A DNA stretch of 64,000 bases from Bdellovibrionales bacterium Ga0074139 (GTDB taxonomy: Bacteria; Bdellovibrionota; Bdellovibrionia; Bdellovibrionales; Bdellovibrionaceae), in assembly GCA_001464795.1 (NCBI GenBank), contig LNEB01000014.1:1-64000 (forward strand). The letters are read 5' to 3'. Position numbers and translations under genes: made by a program. This document shows, in pieces, positions 47,061 through 55,990 of the stretch (within the stretch, counting starts at the first letter, position 1; the number at the start of each line of letters is the position of its first letter). The notes under the pieces were generated by a model that worked only from the letters and a program-made list of their open reading frames with translations, was not told the DNA's origin and did no database searches.

Positions 47061-47630
47061 TTAGCTTGTATTACTTCTCTTACTTTTTAATCTCGGCTGA
47101 TAAGCAATCACCTGTAGTAGCTCAAGAGTATTTTTTTGAACGTAACTGATCACACGTTGGAACTCTCGTCCCCAACTGACAATCCTAGAAAATAGAAGAT
47201 AACTCCAAAACTTACGCTGATTCTTCTTACACCCCTTTCGCTTTTGAGAGGCACCGCCCGCACTTTGCTTTATTGGACATTCTTTTAAAATTCGTTGAGC
47301 TGTGTGTCCTGCAAGGACTCGGAAGAAATTCTGTAAACCTTCTAGGTTTTGGGCTTTTACAAGCAGATGCAAATGATTCCCTTGAATAGAGTACTCATAA
47401 ACTTTGATGTGAAACTTGATGGCATTTTTTTTCATGAGCTGCACAATGATTTTTTTATAGCGAAATAAGGATCTTGAGCCCACGGCATGATGGGACTTCA
47501 TGGTGATGTGATGGCTTTGTTTGATATTGATTGGTCTTTTTGAGCGTCTTTTATCAACAGCGAGGCTACCACCGTGAGCTTTTTGAGGCTTTTGATTGTT
47601 GAATAACGACAGTTGTTTTGACTTTGGCAT
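47061..47630 (-). CDS. REP-associated tyrosine (Y1/HUH) transposase
   Basis: A Y1-type transposase of about 189 aa. The HUH motif is in GNHLHLLVKA, and the probable nucleophile Tyr is in FQRVISYVQKN further on. SHHITMKSHHAV at the N-terminal side is typical of the family. ATG 47630 is preferred to the long frame starting at 47768: AAAGGGG lies upstream and conserved sequence begins here. No IS ends or target duplication are visible. GGCACCGCCCGC also occurs inside the gene at 47250-47261. Such proteins recognise REP hairpins rather than mobilising themselves. Confidence 0.85.
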   Translation of the reverse strand: MPKSKQLSLFNNQKPQKAHGGSLAVDKRRSKRPINIKQSHHITMKSHHAVGSRSLFRYKKIIVQLMKKNAIKFHIKVYEYSIQGNHLHLLVKAQNLEGLQNFFRVLAGHTAQRILKECPIKQSAGGASQKRKGCKKNQRKFWSYLLFSRIVSWGREFQRVISYVQKNTLELLQVIAYQPRLKSKRSNTS

Positions 47631-47631
47631 A

Positions 47632-47682
47632 GGCACCGCCCCTTTAAGAGTAGTGGATGCAAAGAGACTCGCGGGCGGTGCC
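47632..47682 (-). promoter_or_regulatory. REP-like inverted repeat abutting transposase start
   Basis: GGCACCGCCC (47632-47641) and GGGCGGTGCC (47673-47682) are perfect 10-base inverted arms with a 31-base loop. In the mRNA the 3' arm ends one base before the ATG and covers the ribosome site region, so folding would block translation. Confidence 0.65.
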
Positions 47683-47879
47683 CGGCAACAGGGCTTTTGG
47701 GCGCTTTGGTGATCAGCGAAACTCGGACAACTCGGACGACAGGATTTGATCAGCGTATAATGATTCATAATCAGCTAGTAATAGCTGCCTCAAAGCCGAC
47801 TAAACTCTAGACACTGTGCCGGTTTATTGGATGTAAAATTCTCAAAAACTAGCAAAGAACAACAAGTCGAATTTCGCTT

Positions 47880-48662
47880 ATGTTAAGCTCACTTGTGAAT
47901 AAAATTTTTCTTCCATTTTTACTAAGTTTGTCTGTCTACTGTCAGGCTTTTATTGGTGGGACGCCAGCCGATTCCAACACATTTCCTTCATCAGTTATCT
48001 ACATTCAAAATGGTTGCACAGCGACTTTGATTTCAACTAACAAAATACTTTTAGCTGCCCACTGTGTTCTGCCCTATCAAAATACATGGTTGCATCAAAA
48101 AAATTCTGTCATCAGGTTTCACAGATCAGCTGTCGCAATTGGAAGCCCAGCAATTGAATCCACAATCACTCGGATTGATATTCATCCTGATTGGCTTCAA
48201 AAGATTCAATCAGGAAAAAATTTGAATCAATTTATTACACAAAAAAATACGGTTGATCTTGCCGTTCTCACAATCAGTTCGATTTCACAAAAAATAGCCT
48301 CTTCAATAATACTGCCCCTGAATTTTAATGCTGTATCCATCAATGATGAAGTCATTATCGGAGGCTACGGCTGTGAATACCTTGATCAGCCTAACCGAAA
48401 TCCACGATACAAATACGCTTGGAAATCTATTGCAAAAATAAATGGAAATCAGTTTATAACAGGTTCAAAAAATCTTCATTCACAAAATAAATCAATGGCT
48501 TGTGAGGGAGATTCCGGTGGACCCGTATTTTCTATGATAAATGGAAAGTTAAGTATCGTTGGTGTGAATAGTTATGTAACAGAAATTTCACCCAATGATT
48601 TCATCACAGGCCATGTGAGGATTTCATTACATAAAAACTGGCTTTTAAAAGCGATGCGCTAA
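47880..48662 (+). CDS. secreted trypsin-like serine protease
   Basis: A 260-aa S1-family protease. Signal peptide 1-23, then IGGTPADSNTFPSSV, whose first residues correspond to the mature N-terminus formed on activation. The catalytic triad is complete: His61 in LLAAHC, Asp126 in NTVDLAVL, Ser212 in CEGDSGGPV. There is almost no propeptide. It is secreted to the periplasm or beyond and would suit digestion of prey protein, though that role is inferred from lineage. It faces away from the transposase gene; its stop lies 10 bases from that of eno. No good ribosome site is visible. Confidence 0.9.
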   Translation: MLSSLVNKIFLPFLLSLSVYCQAFIGGTPADSNTFPSSVIYIQNGCTATLISTNKILLAAHCVLPYQNTWLHQKNSVIRFHRSAVAIGSPAIESTITRIDIHPDWLQKIQSGKNLNQFITQKNTVDLAVLTISSISQKIASSIILPLNFNAVSINDEVIIGGYGCEYLDQPNRNPRYKYAWKSIAKINGNQFITGSKNLHSQNKSMACEGDSGGPVFSMINGKLSIVGVNSYVTEISPNDFITGHVRISLHKNWLLKAMR

Positions 48663-48672
48663 CTAGCTTAGC

Positions 48673-49938
48673 TTAAAAAGCACCCTTATCCCAGTACTGA
48701 GCCAGTCCACCCAAATCTTCTTCGATGCGAAGAAGTTGATTGTACTTAGCGGTGCGGTCTGTGCGGCAAAGGCTTCCCGTTTTAATTTGCTGACAGCCCA
48801 GTGCCACACTGAGATCAGCGATGGTGGTGTCTTCTGTTTCACCGGACCTGTGTGACATCACGGTGTTAAACCCCGAGCGCTGAGCTAAATTCACAGCATC
48901 GAAAGTTTCGGTCAGAGTTCCGATTTGATTTACTTTTACAAGTAAAGCGTTGGCAGCCTTTTTTTCAATTCCCGTTTTTAAACGTTTAGGATTTGTGACA
49001 AACAAATCATCGCCAACAATTTGTAATTCAGAGCCTAATCTTGAAGTCATATTGACCCAAGAGTTCCAATCGTCTTCAGCAAATCCATCTTCGATAGAAA
49101 CGAACGGATATTTTTCTGTCCAACCTTGGTAAATATCGAGAAGCGCATCGGGCTTAATGGCTTTACCTTCCCATTGATACATTCCGTCTTTGTAAAGTTC
49201 TGTGGCTGCCACATCAAGTGCAAGAAAAACATTTTGACCGGGTTCGTATCCAGCTTGTGTAATCGCTTCCATTAAAAGATCCAAAGCGTCTTGGTTACTT
49301 GTTAGTTTCGGAGCAAATCCACCTTCGTCACCAACGGCTGTTGATAGACCTTTTTTGGCCAAGATTTTTTTTAATGTATGAAAAATTTCAGCACCGGCTC
49401 GCAATGATTCCCGAAAAGAATTTTGCACAACAGGAACCACCATAAATTCTTGAATATCGAGGCCGTTGTTCGCGTGGGCTCCACCATTTAAAACATTCAT
49501 CAAAGGCACAGGAAGCTTACAGGCCTGTGATCCACCGATGTAGCGATACAAAGGCTGACCGGTCGTCATGGCGCCGGCTTTGGCCATAGCTAATGAAACC
49601 CCTAAAATCGCATTGGCACCTAATTTTGATTTATTTTCGGTGCCATCAATATCGCGTAAAAGTTTGTCGACAAAAACCTGATCGGTACAAGTGACCCCAA
49701 TAATTTCAGGAGCAATTTTTGTGTGAACATTTTCGATAGCTTTTAAAACACCTTTACCTAAAAATCTTCTTGAGTCTTCATCACGTAGTTCGCAAGCTTC
49801 ATGGGCCCCTGTTGATGCGCCTGATGGTACAGCGGCACGACCGGTGATTCCTTCGTTAGTTAGAACTTCAACTTCGATGGTGGGGTTTCCACGGCTATCA
49901 AGAATTTCACGGGCGCGGACCTCGACAACTTCAGACAT
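48673..49938 (-). CDS. eno: enolase
   Basis: Glycolytic 2-phosphoglycerate dehydratase, also an RNA-degradosome partner in some bacteria. The start [20 protein letters not shown] is conserved; [15 protein letters not shown] and the catalytic Lys in [11 protein letters not shown] are present. ATG 49938 has GGAGATCAAC upstream; a frame reaching 49956 is not conserved. At 421 aa it is standard. The start overlaps the stop of the gene upstream by 8 bases. Confidence 0.98.
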   Translation of the reverse strand: MSEVVEVRAREILDSRGNPTIEVEVLTNEGITGRAAVPSGASTGAHEACELRDEDSRRFLGKGVLKAIENVHTKIAPEIIGVTCTDQVFVDKLLRDIDGTENKSKLGANAILGVSLAMAKAGAMTTGQPLYRYIGGSQACKLPVPLMNVLNGGAHANNGLDIQEFMVVPVVQNSFRESLRAGAEIFHTLKKILAKKGLSTAVGDEGGFAPKLTSNQDALDLLMEAITQAGYEPGQNVFLALDVAATELYKDGMYQWEGKAIKPDALLDIYQGWTEKYPFVSIEDGFAEDDWNSWVNMTSRLGSELQIVGDDLFVTNPKRLKTGIEKKAANALLVKVNQIGTLTETFDAVNLAQRSGFNTVMSHRSGETEDTTIADLSVALGCQQIKTGSLCRTDRTAKYNQLLRIEEDLGGLAQYWDKGAF

Positions 49939-50962
49939 GTTGATCTCCATGTTCAATTTTTAAATTTTGATTTTTATGAGGGGCTTGCATTTGCCTTACG
50001 ATTTCCACACTTTCGGCCACAGTGCGTGGATAGTGAGCTTTGACGTAATCCCAATCCATTCGGCGCATGGCCTCTTTGACAGCAGGATTGGTTTTGTTAT
50101 CGGCTAAAATCATTGTCACCAATTGTTGAGCCCGAACCAAGTAATCGTGCAGTCTTGCAATGTTTTGTCCCAGCTTGTGCCCAGGAAATAAGGGATCGTT
50201 GGACAATGAATCAAAGTGAGGAAGTGAGGGTGCAACTGTAGAAGTGTTTTGAGTGCTTTGGTTGAAATGTAGAAGTTCTTCATTTTTTCTTTGCAGCTCG
50301 CGGTTTTTTTCTTCCAAATCACGTTGTGAGGTTTGTAGCTCTTCTACGACTTTTTGTAAAAGTTGAGGAGAAATCTGCCGACCCACTTCTTCAGCGAAAA
50401 GATCTTGGGCATTCACCGGCCATTTAAATTCTAAAGTAATATTATTCCACTGACACTGACCTAATCCCTGACCCATGTAAGTGGGAATGGCTTCAAAGGA
50501 GGCTTTTAAATATTCTGTTAAGTGCGGATACTGATCACTGGGCAAAGGCCAATCAAAACGAATCCCGTCATCAGATCTAACGATGTTTTCCAGTGGTGGT
50601 TCAGGAGATACAAAATAACTCATGAAGCGTTGAGGCTGGACAAAAACTTCTTGGGTTTTTGTCATCATTCGAAGAACACTATCAAGCACACCCCAAGAAT
50701 GAAGGCTGGCTTGTTTGTGACCCGCTAAAGTTAAAATTTCACCGTCTTTAGATTTAAAATGAGTGGCTACTTTTTCTAAAAAAAATTCCATTTCAGGGGC
50801 TGGCACCCAACCTGAAGGATCACGCATTAATTCAAAATGCGATCCCAGGCCACTCATTAAAGTAGCCATGTCCTCGCCTTGATCATCAAGGTAGGTCAAA
50901 ACAGAATGGGAAATTTTTGAGCTCAAATACACTAGCACAGTTTTTGAACTAAAAGCCTCCAT
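49931..50962 (-). CDS. unrecognised coiled-coil protein between cpaF and eno, about 343 aa
   Basis: I cannot name the family. An N-terminal globular domain (about 1-195) has conserved-looking stretches such as [20 protein letters not shown], then a coiled coil (205-240, with [19 protein letters not shown]), a linker, and a helical C-terminal part (260-330). The plan, a globular sensor followed by a coiled coil, is common in signalling proteins, but no output domain is visible. ATG 50962 lacks a clear ribosome site and a longer frame runs back into cpaF. It overlaps eno by 8 bases. Confidence 0.7.
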   Translation of the reverse strand: MEAFSSKTVLVYLSSKISHSVLTYLDDQGEDMATLMSGLGSHFELMRDPSGWVPAPEMEFFLEKVATHFKSKDGEILTLAGHKQASLHSWGVLDSVLRMMTKTQEVFVQPQRFMSYFVSPEPPLENIVRSDDGIRFDWPLPSDQYPHLTEYLKASFEAIPTYMGQGLGQCQWNNITLEFKWPVNAQDLFAEEVGRQISPQLLQKVVEELQTSQRDLEEKNRELQRKNEELLHFNQSTQNTSTVAPSLPHFDSLSNDPLFPGHKLGQNIARLHDYLVRAQQLVTMILADNKTNPAVKEAMRRMDWDYVKAHYPRTVAESVEIVRQMQAPHKNQNLKIEHGDQHV

Positions 50963-50999
50963 CAGGCAAGTAGAGAGGATTTTTAGCTTGAGAGTAACG

Positions 51000-52103
51000 C
51001 TAGGCGACCTGCTGAAACTTTGAGCGTGGAAAGGGCAGATTGTTATCTTCAATTTCAGCAATGAAGCTTGGAAGATTTCCAGTGGGTTGAAGTTTTCCGT
51101 CTAAACTTCCGTCAGGTCGACGTACAAGCCTTGAGAGGGTAAACAATGGAACCACTTGATAACTACCATCGGGATTGTGCCCTAAAACTTCGCTAATAGC
51201 TGCGATGCGTCTTGAGCCATCCGAGTATCTGGAAATCTGAATAATAATGTCAATGGCCGAGGCCACTTGAGAAACTAAAGCTTTTTCACTAATTTTTGAA
51301 TCTCCGCCTTGAGCTAAGGCCTCAAGCCTGATGATGGCATCTTCCGGTGAATTCGCATGCACTGTACCTAAACAGCCTTTGTGGCCCGTGTTCATGGCAT
51401 TTATTAATTCCAGGGCTTCAGAGGACCTGACCTCACCCACAATGATTCGGTCAGGACGAAGCCTAAGAGATGATTTTAATAAATCACGAATCGTCACTTC
51501 ACCTTTGCCTACAGCATCGGCCATACGAGTTTCAAAAAACACAACGTGTTCATAATCAATTTTTAGTTCATTGGAATCTTCGATCACAATAATTCTTTGT
51601 CCTCGTGGAATGCGTGTACACAGTAAAGTTAGCAAAGTGGTTTTTCCAGAACCAGTGCCACCACTGACGATCACATTTTTTCCAAGGAACATACAAATAT
51701 CCATGAACCTGGCTGCGTCTTCTGTCAGTGTTCCTGATTTAATATAATCAGCCAAAGAAACTTTACTTTGAGTGAATTTACGAATGCTAAGAGTGGTGCC
51801 TTTGAGAGAGCACGGTGGAATGACGGCTGCGATTCTTGAGCCATCAGGAAGTCTGGCATCAAGTCTTGGTTCATCGAAATTAATTCTTCGTCCTACACTT
51901 TGAGCAATGGAATTAACAGCTGCACGCAGAGAATCTTCATCAGCAAATTGCAAAGCTGTTTTTTCAAGCTTACCTTTTTTTTCTACAAAAATTTCACTGT
52001 GACCGTTGACCAAAATTTCTGAGACAGAATTGTCATCCAATAGACTCGCAATGGGTCCTAAGTTCTGACGAATGGCATCTCTGAAAGCTGATTGTCCGCT
52101 CAC
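51000..52103 (-). CDS. cpaF: CpaF/TadA-type secretion ATPase
   Basis: Hexameric ATPase of the type II/IV secretion superfamily. The N-terminal domain has SVSEILVNGHSEIFVEKKG; Walker A is VSGGTGSGKTTLL, the Asp box IVIEDSNELK, Walker B LRLRPDRIIVGEVR and the His box GHKGCLGTVHANS. It is 367 aa. CpaF normally powers Tad pili, but no other tad/cpa gene is in the window, so it is an isolated copy. Genes around it encode small envelope proteins. Confidence 0.92.
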   Translation of the reverse strand: MSGQSAFRDAIRQNLGPIASLLDDNSVSEILVNGHSEIFVEKKGKLEKTALQFADEDSLRAAVNSIAQSVGRRINFDEPRLDARLPDGSRIAAVIPPCSLKGTTLSIRKFTQSKVSLADYIKSGTLTEDAARFMDICMFLGKNVIVSGGTGSGKTTLLTLLCTRIPRGQRIIVIEDSNELKIDYEHVVFFETRMADAVGKGEVTIRDLLKSSLRLRPDRIIVGEVRSSEALELINAMNTGHKGCLGTVHANSPEDAIIRLEALAQGGDSKISEKALVSQVASAIDIIIQISRYSDGSRRIAAISEVLGHNPDGSYQVVPLFTLSRLVRRPDGSLDGKLQPTGNLPSFIAEIEDNNLPFPRSKFQQVA

Positions 52104-52112
52104 TTTTAATCC

Positions 52113-52622
52113 TTACTTTCGACTGGCTGGGGTTCGTGCTGAATCAGGATCGACCACAATCATACGACCACGAAAAGATGTTTCGGGACTATGAAATACG
52201 AACTCACCAGTTTTTTGCGGTTTAATTTCAAATGCTTTTCCTTCTGCAAAAGGAGTCGCATGATTTTCTGCAAAATCATCGAGGATAAAACTTATGTTAC
52301 GTTTTTTTTCATTTAAATTCACTAAGGTCACTCGGTAGTTTTGCCCTTTTCGTAAATGCAAACGATCGGGAACGAATCCATTTTCTGTGTTCAAAATGAC
52401 CACATCTTGCACTGGCAATGCGGGCTCGATCCACTTTTGCAAATTTAAAATTGTTTCTGTCACATCCACGCTGGCAGGCATTCTGGAGCGATCTTCAATT
52501 CTGTCGAAATCCGTTTGCCGACGAGACATGTCCACTTCCCAAGCCCATGCAGGTGCAGTGATCATGAAACAAAATAGTATTTTAGTGTAAAGATTGACGG
52601 TCTTGAAATTCGCAAAGTTCAC
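52113..52622 (-). CDS. periplasmic cupredoxin-like protein lacking copper ligands
   Basis: A 169-aa protein. The start is GTG 52622, with GGAGGTG five bases upstream; this yields a signal peptide ending APAWA. The C-terminal part (75-160) has the cupredoxin strand pattern (LRKGQNYRVTLVN, then KTGEFVFHSPETSFRGRMIVV). The usual Cys of the copper site is replaced in FVFHSP, so metal binding is doubtful. It overlaps the gene upstream by 41 bases. It ends 9 bases before cpaF, likely the same transcript. Confidence 0.72.
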   Translation of the reverse strand: MNFANFKTVNLYTKILFCFMITAPAWAWEVDMSRRQTDFDRIEDRSRMPASVDVTETILNLQKWIEPALPVQDVVILNTENGFVPDRLHLRKGQNYRVTLVNLNEKKRNISFILDDFAENHATPFAEGKAFEIKPQKTGEFVFHSPETSFRGRMIVVDPDSARTPASRK

Positions 52623-52860
52623 GAGCCACCTCCAGTGCAACAAACTGAACCGATTTTGTGTCCATATGTTTTAAAATTTCCACCATTCGTGATAAATCTT
52701 GCCCGCAGGAATTCAAACTTGCGCAGGCGAGTTGTAAACGCTGAGGTTCTGACTTCATTTCTCCACTCATTTTTTCCCAGTCCATTTTTAAAACAGGATC
52801 AATAGCACCAACTGTGAAAAGAGCGTCAAATACGGTTTGTAAACTTCCTTGTAAATACAT
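52582..52860 (-). CDS. small cytoplasmic protein of unknown function, 92 aa
   Basis: Not recognised. It is helical, with no signal or membrane segment, and has cysteines at about residues 46, 52 and 84. ATG 52860 has AAAGG at about 7 bases; it is coupled to the next gene, whose start lies inside its 3' end. The arrangement suggests a short operon of this gene, the cupredoxin-like gene and cpaF. Confidence 0.65.
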   Translation of the reverse strand: MYLQGSLQTVFDALFTVGAIDPVLKMDWEKMSGEMKSEPQRLQLACASLNSCGQDLSRMVEILKHMDTKSVQFVALEVARELCEFQDRQSLH

Positions 52861-52947
52861 AACCAACCTTTCGATGATTTACTTTCTCATCGGTAAAATT
52901 GGTGAATGTCTTGAGTCGGAATGAGACGTTTTGAAGAAAGATTGGAC

Positions 52948-53526
52948 CTAAGGCGCGGTGGGTTTTTCTTTTAGATCGGTCAATAGAATGTCAGCCACTT
53001 CAGAAGGAGATTTTTTCTCTGAAAAGCCGCGGGAAACCAAATCATTCATGGCTGGTTTTGTGATTTTGATTTTCGCTTTTTTAATTTTTTCAACTAGACC
53101 CATTTCAAATTTGTTTTCCGGTTTTAAAGCAGGTTTAAGATCCGCCATTAAATTTTCTAAAAAAACCAAATAAGTGACCTGAACAGAGGGCTTAAAATTT
53201 CTTGTGTTAGTTAATGCGTTCAAAGCCTCTTCGGTTAACTGAGTCATGGCTTTTTCGTACTGCCCGATTTCGATCAGTTCATTGCGTAAAGGTCCTGCTA
53301 CTTTTTCTAACATTCGGTCCTGATCAGGACGTGCGTACAGAGCCTGTAAACCTTCTTTGAGGGGAACCATTTTAGCATCTGAACTTTTTGATTCTTTGAT
53401 CTTATCATTGACCAACTGATTCAGTTGATCGAGCTCCATCACAGTCAGTTGATTGTAAGTGTAAAGAAGGCCTGCATGAGCTTGTTGAAGAGCAAAAACA
53501 CAAAGGATCATTATTAGATTTTTCAT
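52948..53526 (-). CDS. secreted helical protein of unknown function, 192 aa
   Basis: A signal peptide (1-18, ending AHA) is followed by an all-helical charged domain with no cysteine. Not recognised; no repeats or enzymatic motif. It is separated from the next minus-strand gene by 87 bases. The 153 bases upstream to the divergent DsbA-like gene show no clear promoter. Confidence 0.72.
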   Translation of the reverse strand: MKNLIMILCVFALQQAHAGLLYTYNQLTVMELDQLNQLVNDKIKESKSSDAKMVPLKEGLQALYARPDQDRMLEKVAGPLRNELIEIGQYEKAMTQLTEEALNALTNTRNFKPSVQVTYLVFLENLMADLKPALKPENKFEMGLVEKIKKAKIKITKPAMNDLVSRGFSEKKSPSEVADILLTDLKEKPTAP

Positions 53527-53679
53527 TCTTTTACACTAATGGCAGTTATTCACTGATCCAAGTTGAGAACTTCACAACCTAGACTCATGTCGCGTCGTAT
53601 TTTTCTTAGCGAAACTGAAAAGTTTGTGTCAGGATTATGAAGTTCATTTTAAATCACCCTTATTAGGAGGCCTTACACT

Positions 53680-54456
53680 GTGAAAAACACCCAATTTCTA
53701 CTTATCTCTGTTGCAGCTCTTGCTTTATCAGCTTGTGCTCCTTCGGCTAGCCAATTGAAAAAAGCCATCGAAAACGATCCTAGCATTGTTTTTGTGGCCA
53801 TCGAAAAAGCACCGGACAAATTCATCGAAGTGGTTAACAAAGCCGCTCAAGATGCTCAGAAAAAATCTCAAGAGCGTGCTCAAGAAGACGAAGCAAAATC
53901 TCGTGATACAGAGTTTGCGAATCCATTAAAGCCAGACATCGACACACCTCGCGTAATTTTTGGTAACAAAAACGCTCCTATCACAATCGTAGAATACTCT
54001 GATTTTGAATGTCCGTTCTGCTCTCGTGGTTACGGTACAGTGAAGCAAGTAATGGAAGAGTACAAAGATCAAGTTCGCGTGATTTTTAAGCACTTACCTT
54101 TGGATTTCCATCCTATGGCATTACCTGCTGCTAAATACTATGAAGCATTGGCTCGTCAAGGTGGCGACAAAGCTGAAAAATTCCACGATTTGATTTTCCA
54201 AAATCAAGGTGAGCTCAAAACTAAAAAAGAAGCTTTCTTGAAAGAATCAGCAAAAAAAGTGGGCGCCAATATGGCCCAATTAAATAAGGACATTGAAGAT
54301 CCTAAAATCATGGAGCAAATCAATAAAGATATCGAAGAAGCGAAAAGCTTCAATATCACAGGAACTCCTGGCTTTATCATCAACGGAGTCTCTTTACGTG
54401 GTGCTTATCCTTTCCCCGAATTCAAAGTCATCATCGACCGCCATTTAAAAAAATAA
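53680..54456 (+). CDS. DsbA-like thioredoxin-fold lipoprotein
   Basis: A 258-aa protein. Signal with lipobox ALSAC (Cys19), a helical linker (25-85), then a thioredoxin fold with active-site CPFC in YSDFECPFCSRGYG, followed by the DsbA helical insertion and the cis-Pro site ITGTPGFIING. It resembles DsbA/DsbG-like or BdbD proteins. It acts in the periplasm on disulfides, as oxidase or isomerase; DsbB or DsbD partners are not in the window. The start is GTG 53680 with AGGAGG nine bases before it. Confidence 0.9.
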   Translation: MKNTQFLLISVAALALSACAPSASQLKKAIENDPSIVFVAIEKAPDKFIEVVNKAAQDAQKKSQERAQEDEAKSRDTEFANPLKPDIDTPRVIFGNKNAPITIVEYSDFECPFCSRGYGTVKQVMEEYKDQVRVIFKHLPLDFHPMALPAAKYYEALARQGGDKAEKFHDLIFQNQGELKTKKEAFLKESAKKVGANMAQLNKDIEDPKIMEQINKDIEEAKSFNITGTPGFIINGVSLRGAYPFPEFKVIIDRHLKK

Positions 54457-54458
54457 AT

Positions 54459-54504
54459 GGGTACCGGGCACGTTACTGCCCCGCGTCTGTCCGGGTTTCG
54501 GACA
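54459..54504 (+). repeat. dispersed stop-codon-adjacent repeat, copy B
   Basis: GGGTACC, GGCACGTTACTGCCC and GCGTCTGTCCG in the same order as copy A, with the hairpin TGTCCG/CGGACA. It begins two bases after the stop codon of the DsbA-like gene, in that gene's direction, and is followed at once by a strong terminator. Confidence 0.85.
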
Positions 54505-54511
54505 ATTTAAG

Positions 54512-54542
54512 AAAAAAGCCTCTCACCTGAGAGGCTTTTTTT
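54512..54542 (+). terminator. Rho-independent terminator
   Basis: GCCTCTC and GAGAGGC flank ACCT, preceded by six A and followed by seven T. The A- and T-runs make it usable in both directions. It ends the DsbA-like transcript. Confidence 0.92.
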
Positions 54543-54581
54543 ATGCTCAAGTTACCGAATTTTGTGGTTCAATCACTTAAT

Positions 54582-55415
54582 ATGGCAAAAAAAACAGCAA
54601 ACAAAAAAAATAGCGACTACATCCACGGATTTACAAAAACAGAACAGGACCGTTTGTATAAACAAGCTAGGGTTCATGAAGATGTGATTTTCAGTCAGGT
54701 GGACTTCAGTGAACAGCAGAGGATCATCGAAGTTGGTAGTGGCGTCGGAGCCCAAACACAAATATTGCTGGAAAGATTTCCTCACCTGACTATTGATTGT
54801 GTGGATGCTTCAAAAGAGCAAATCAATCGTGCCAGCCATACCCACAAAGATTTAATTAAAAATAAAAAAATCAAAATTCATCACGCTGATGCCGCCCACT
54901 TACCGTTTAATGAAGATACATTTGATGGAGCTTTTATTTGTTGGTTGCTTGAGCATGTGCAAGAACCGGTGAAAATCCTGAACGAAGTTCGTAGAACTTT
55001 AAAATCTGGCGGGGTGATTTATTGTAATGAGGTTTTTAATTCCACTTTTTATCTTCACCCCTACTCTCCACATACATTAAAATTCTGGTTTGAATTTAAT
55101 GATCTTCAGTGGAGCCTCAAAGGCGATCCTTTTGTCGGTGGAAAATTAGCAAATTACTTGATGCAAGCCGGATATCAAAACATCACGACAAAAGTTCTGA
55201 CCCATCAGTACGATAATCGAACACCGAAAAAACGGGCTGCATTTATTGAGTATTGGTGCAACCTACTATTAAGCGGAGCTCCAAGCCTTATAAAAGTGGG
55301 TCGAGTGGATCAAACCATCGTAGACGGCATGAAAGCCGAGCTCGAAAAACTTAAAAATGATCCTGATGCTGTGATATTTTACTCATGGATTCAGGCCCGA
55401 GCCGTCGCCCTCTAA
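54582..55415 (+). CDS. class I SAM-dependent methyltransferase
   Basis: A 277-aa protein with motif I IIEVGSGVGAQTQILLE (about 49-65), the acidic residue in DCVDASKEQ, motif II HADAAHLPFNEDTFDG and post-motif ALSGGV-like LKSGGVIYCNE. The substrate is not evident; small molecules or lipids are typical for this type. ATG 54582 is chosen because 54543 lies at the terminator's T-run; neither has a ribosome site. With a terminator just upstream, it needs its own promoter, perhaps within 54543-54581. Confidence 0.87.
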   Translation: MAKKTANKKNSDYIHGFTKTEQDRLYKQARVHEDVIFSQVDFSEQQRIIEVGSGVGAQTQILLERFPHLTIDCVDASKEQINRASHTHKDLIKNKKIKIHHADAAHLPFNEDTFDGAFICWLLEHVQEPVKILNEVRRTLKSGGVIYCNEVFNSTFYLHPYSPHTLKFWFEFNDLQWSLKGDPFVGGKLANYLMQAGYQNITTKVLTHQYDNRTPKKRAAFIEYWCNLLLSGAPSLIKVGRVDQTIVDGMKAELEKLKNDPDAVIFYSWIQARAVAL

Positions 55416-55462
55416 AGGGTACCAGGCACGTTACTGCCCTGTGTCTGTCCGGCATTCGGACA
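55416..55462 (+). repeat. dispersed stop-codon-adjacent repeat, copy C
   Basis: GGGTACC, GGCACGTTACTGCCC and GTGTCTGTCCG in the same order, ending in the hairpin TGTCCG/CGGACA. It starts on the base after the methyltransferase stop codon, in the same direction, and ends 12 bases before the next gene, whose ribosome site TAGGAG follows it. Confidence 0.85.
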
Positions 55463-55474
55463 CTTAGGAGATTT

Positions 55475-55966
55475 ATGAAATTTTTGATTTTAGTTTTATT
55501 GGTTTGCACGGTGTCTATCACTTTTGCTCAGAGTAAAAGCAAAAAGATAGATCATAATAAGATACAAGATTTGGGTCTGAATCCATCTGAGAAGTTTCAT
55601 GTTATGACGGCAGGTCTAGCAACAGCAGTTGTACCTGGAGGCATGGGAATTGGGTATTATATGTATGATCGCCCAGATGTTGGAAAAAAATATTTAATCA
55701 CACAATCTGTGCTTGGAATCACTAGCCTTGGACTTGCCTTAAGTTGCCCTGAAAAAAAATCAAAGGTTTTAATAGATCCAGATTGCGAAGGAGATAAAGA
55801 GACTGCACTAAATGTTAGCTTTGGTCTTTTTCTAGCAATTTGGATCTGGCAAATTTTTGATGTCATTGCCAATGGAAAATCTTATTTATCAGAAGCTCCT
55901 GTCACTTTTCATATGCAAATAAGTGAACAGCAAAATTTACTACTCGGTTTTAATTATAGTTTTTGA
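55475..55966 (+). CDS. small membrane protein with signal peptide, 163 aa
   Basis: Not recognised. Signal peptide 1-19 (ending TFAQ), then two hydrophobic helices (about 47-65 and 70-90) around a Cys pair (87 and 101), and a third segment (107-127). The C-terminus LLLGFNYSF could be a barrel-like strand. ATG 55475 has TAGGAG five bases upstream; the frame extending to 55385 overlaps the methyltransferase. It may be cotranscribed with that gene across repeat copy C. Confidence 0.72.
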   Translation: MKFLILVLLVCTVSITFAQSKSKKIDHNKIQDLGLNPSEKFHVMTAGLATAVVPGGMGIGYYMYDRPDVGKKYLITQSVLGITSLGLALSCPEKKSKVLIDPDCEGDKETALNVSFGLFLAIWIWQIFDVIANGKSYLSEAPVTFHMQISEQQNLLLGFNYSF

Positions 55967-55990
55967 TCACAACTATTCAGGTCTTAAAAA

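Noticed and set aside
47631-47768. N-terminal extension of the transposase
   Set aside because: It translates the REP-like hairpin; conserved sequence and ribosome site point to ATG 47630.
47772-47787. CAGCTA-GTAA-TAGCTG hairpin as a REP unit
   Set aside because: Six base pairs only, no second copy found in the window, unlike the GGCACCGCCC arms.
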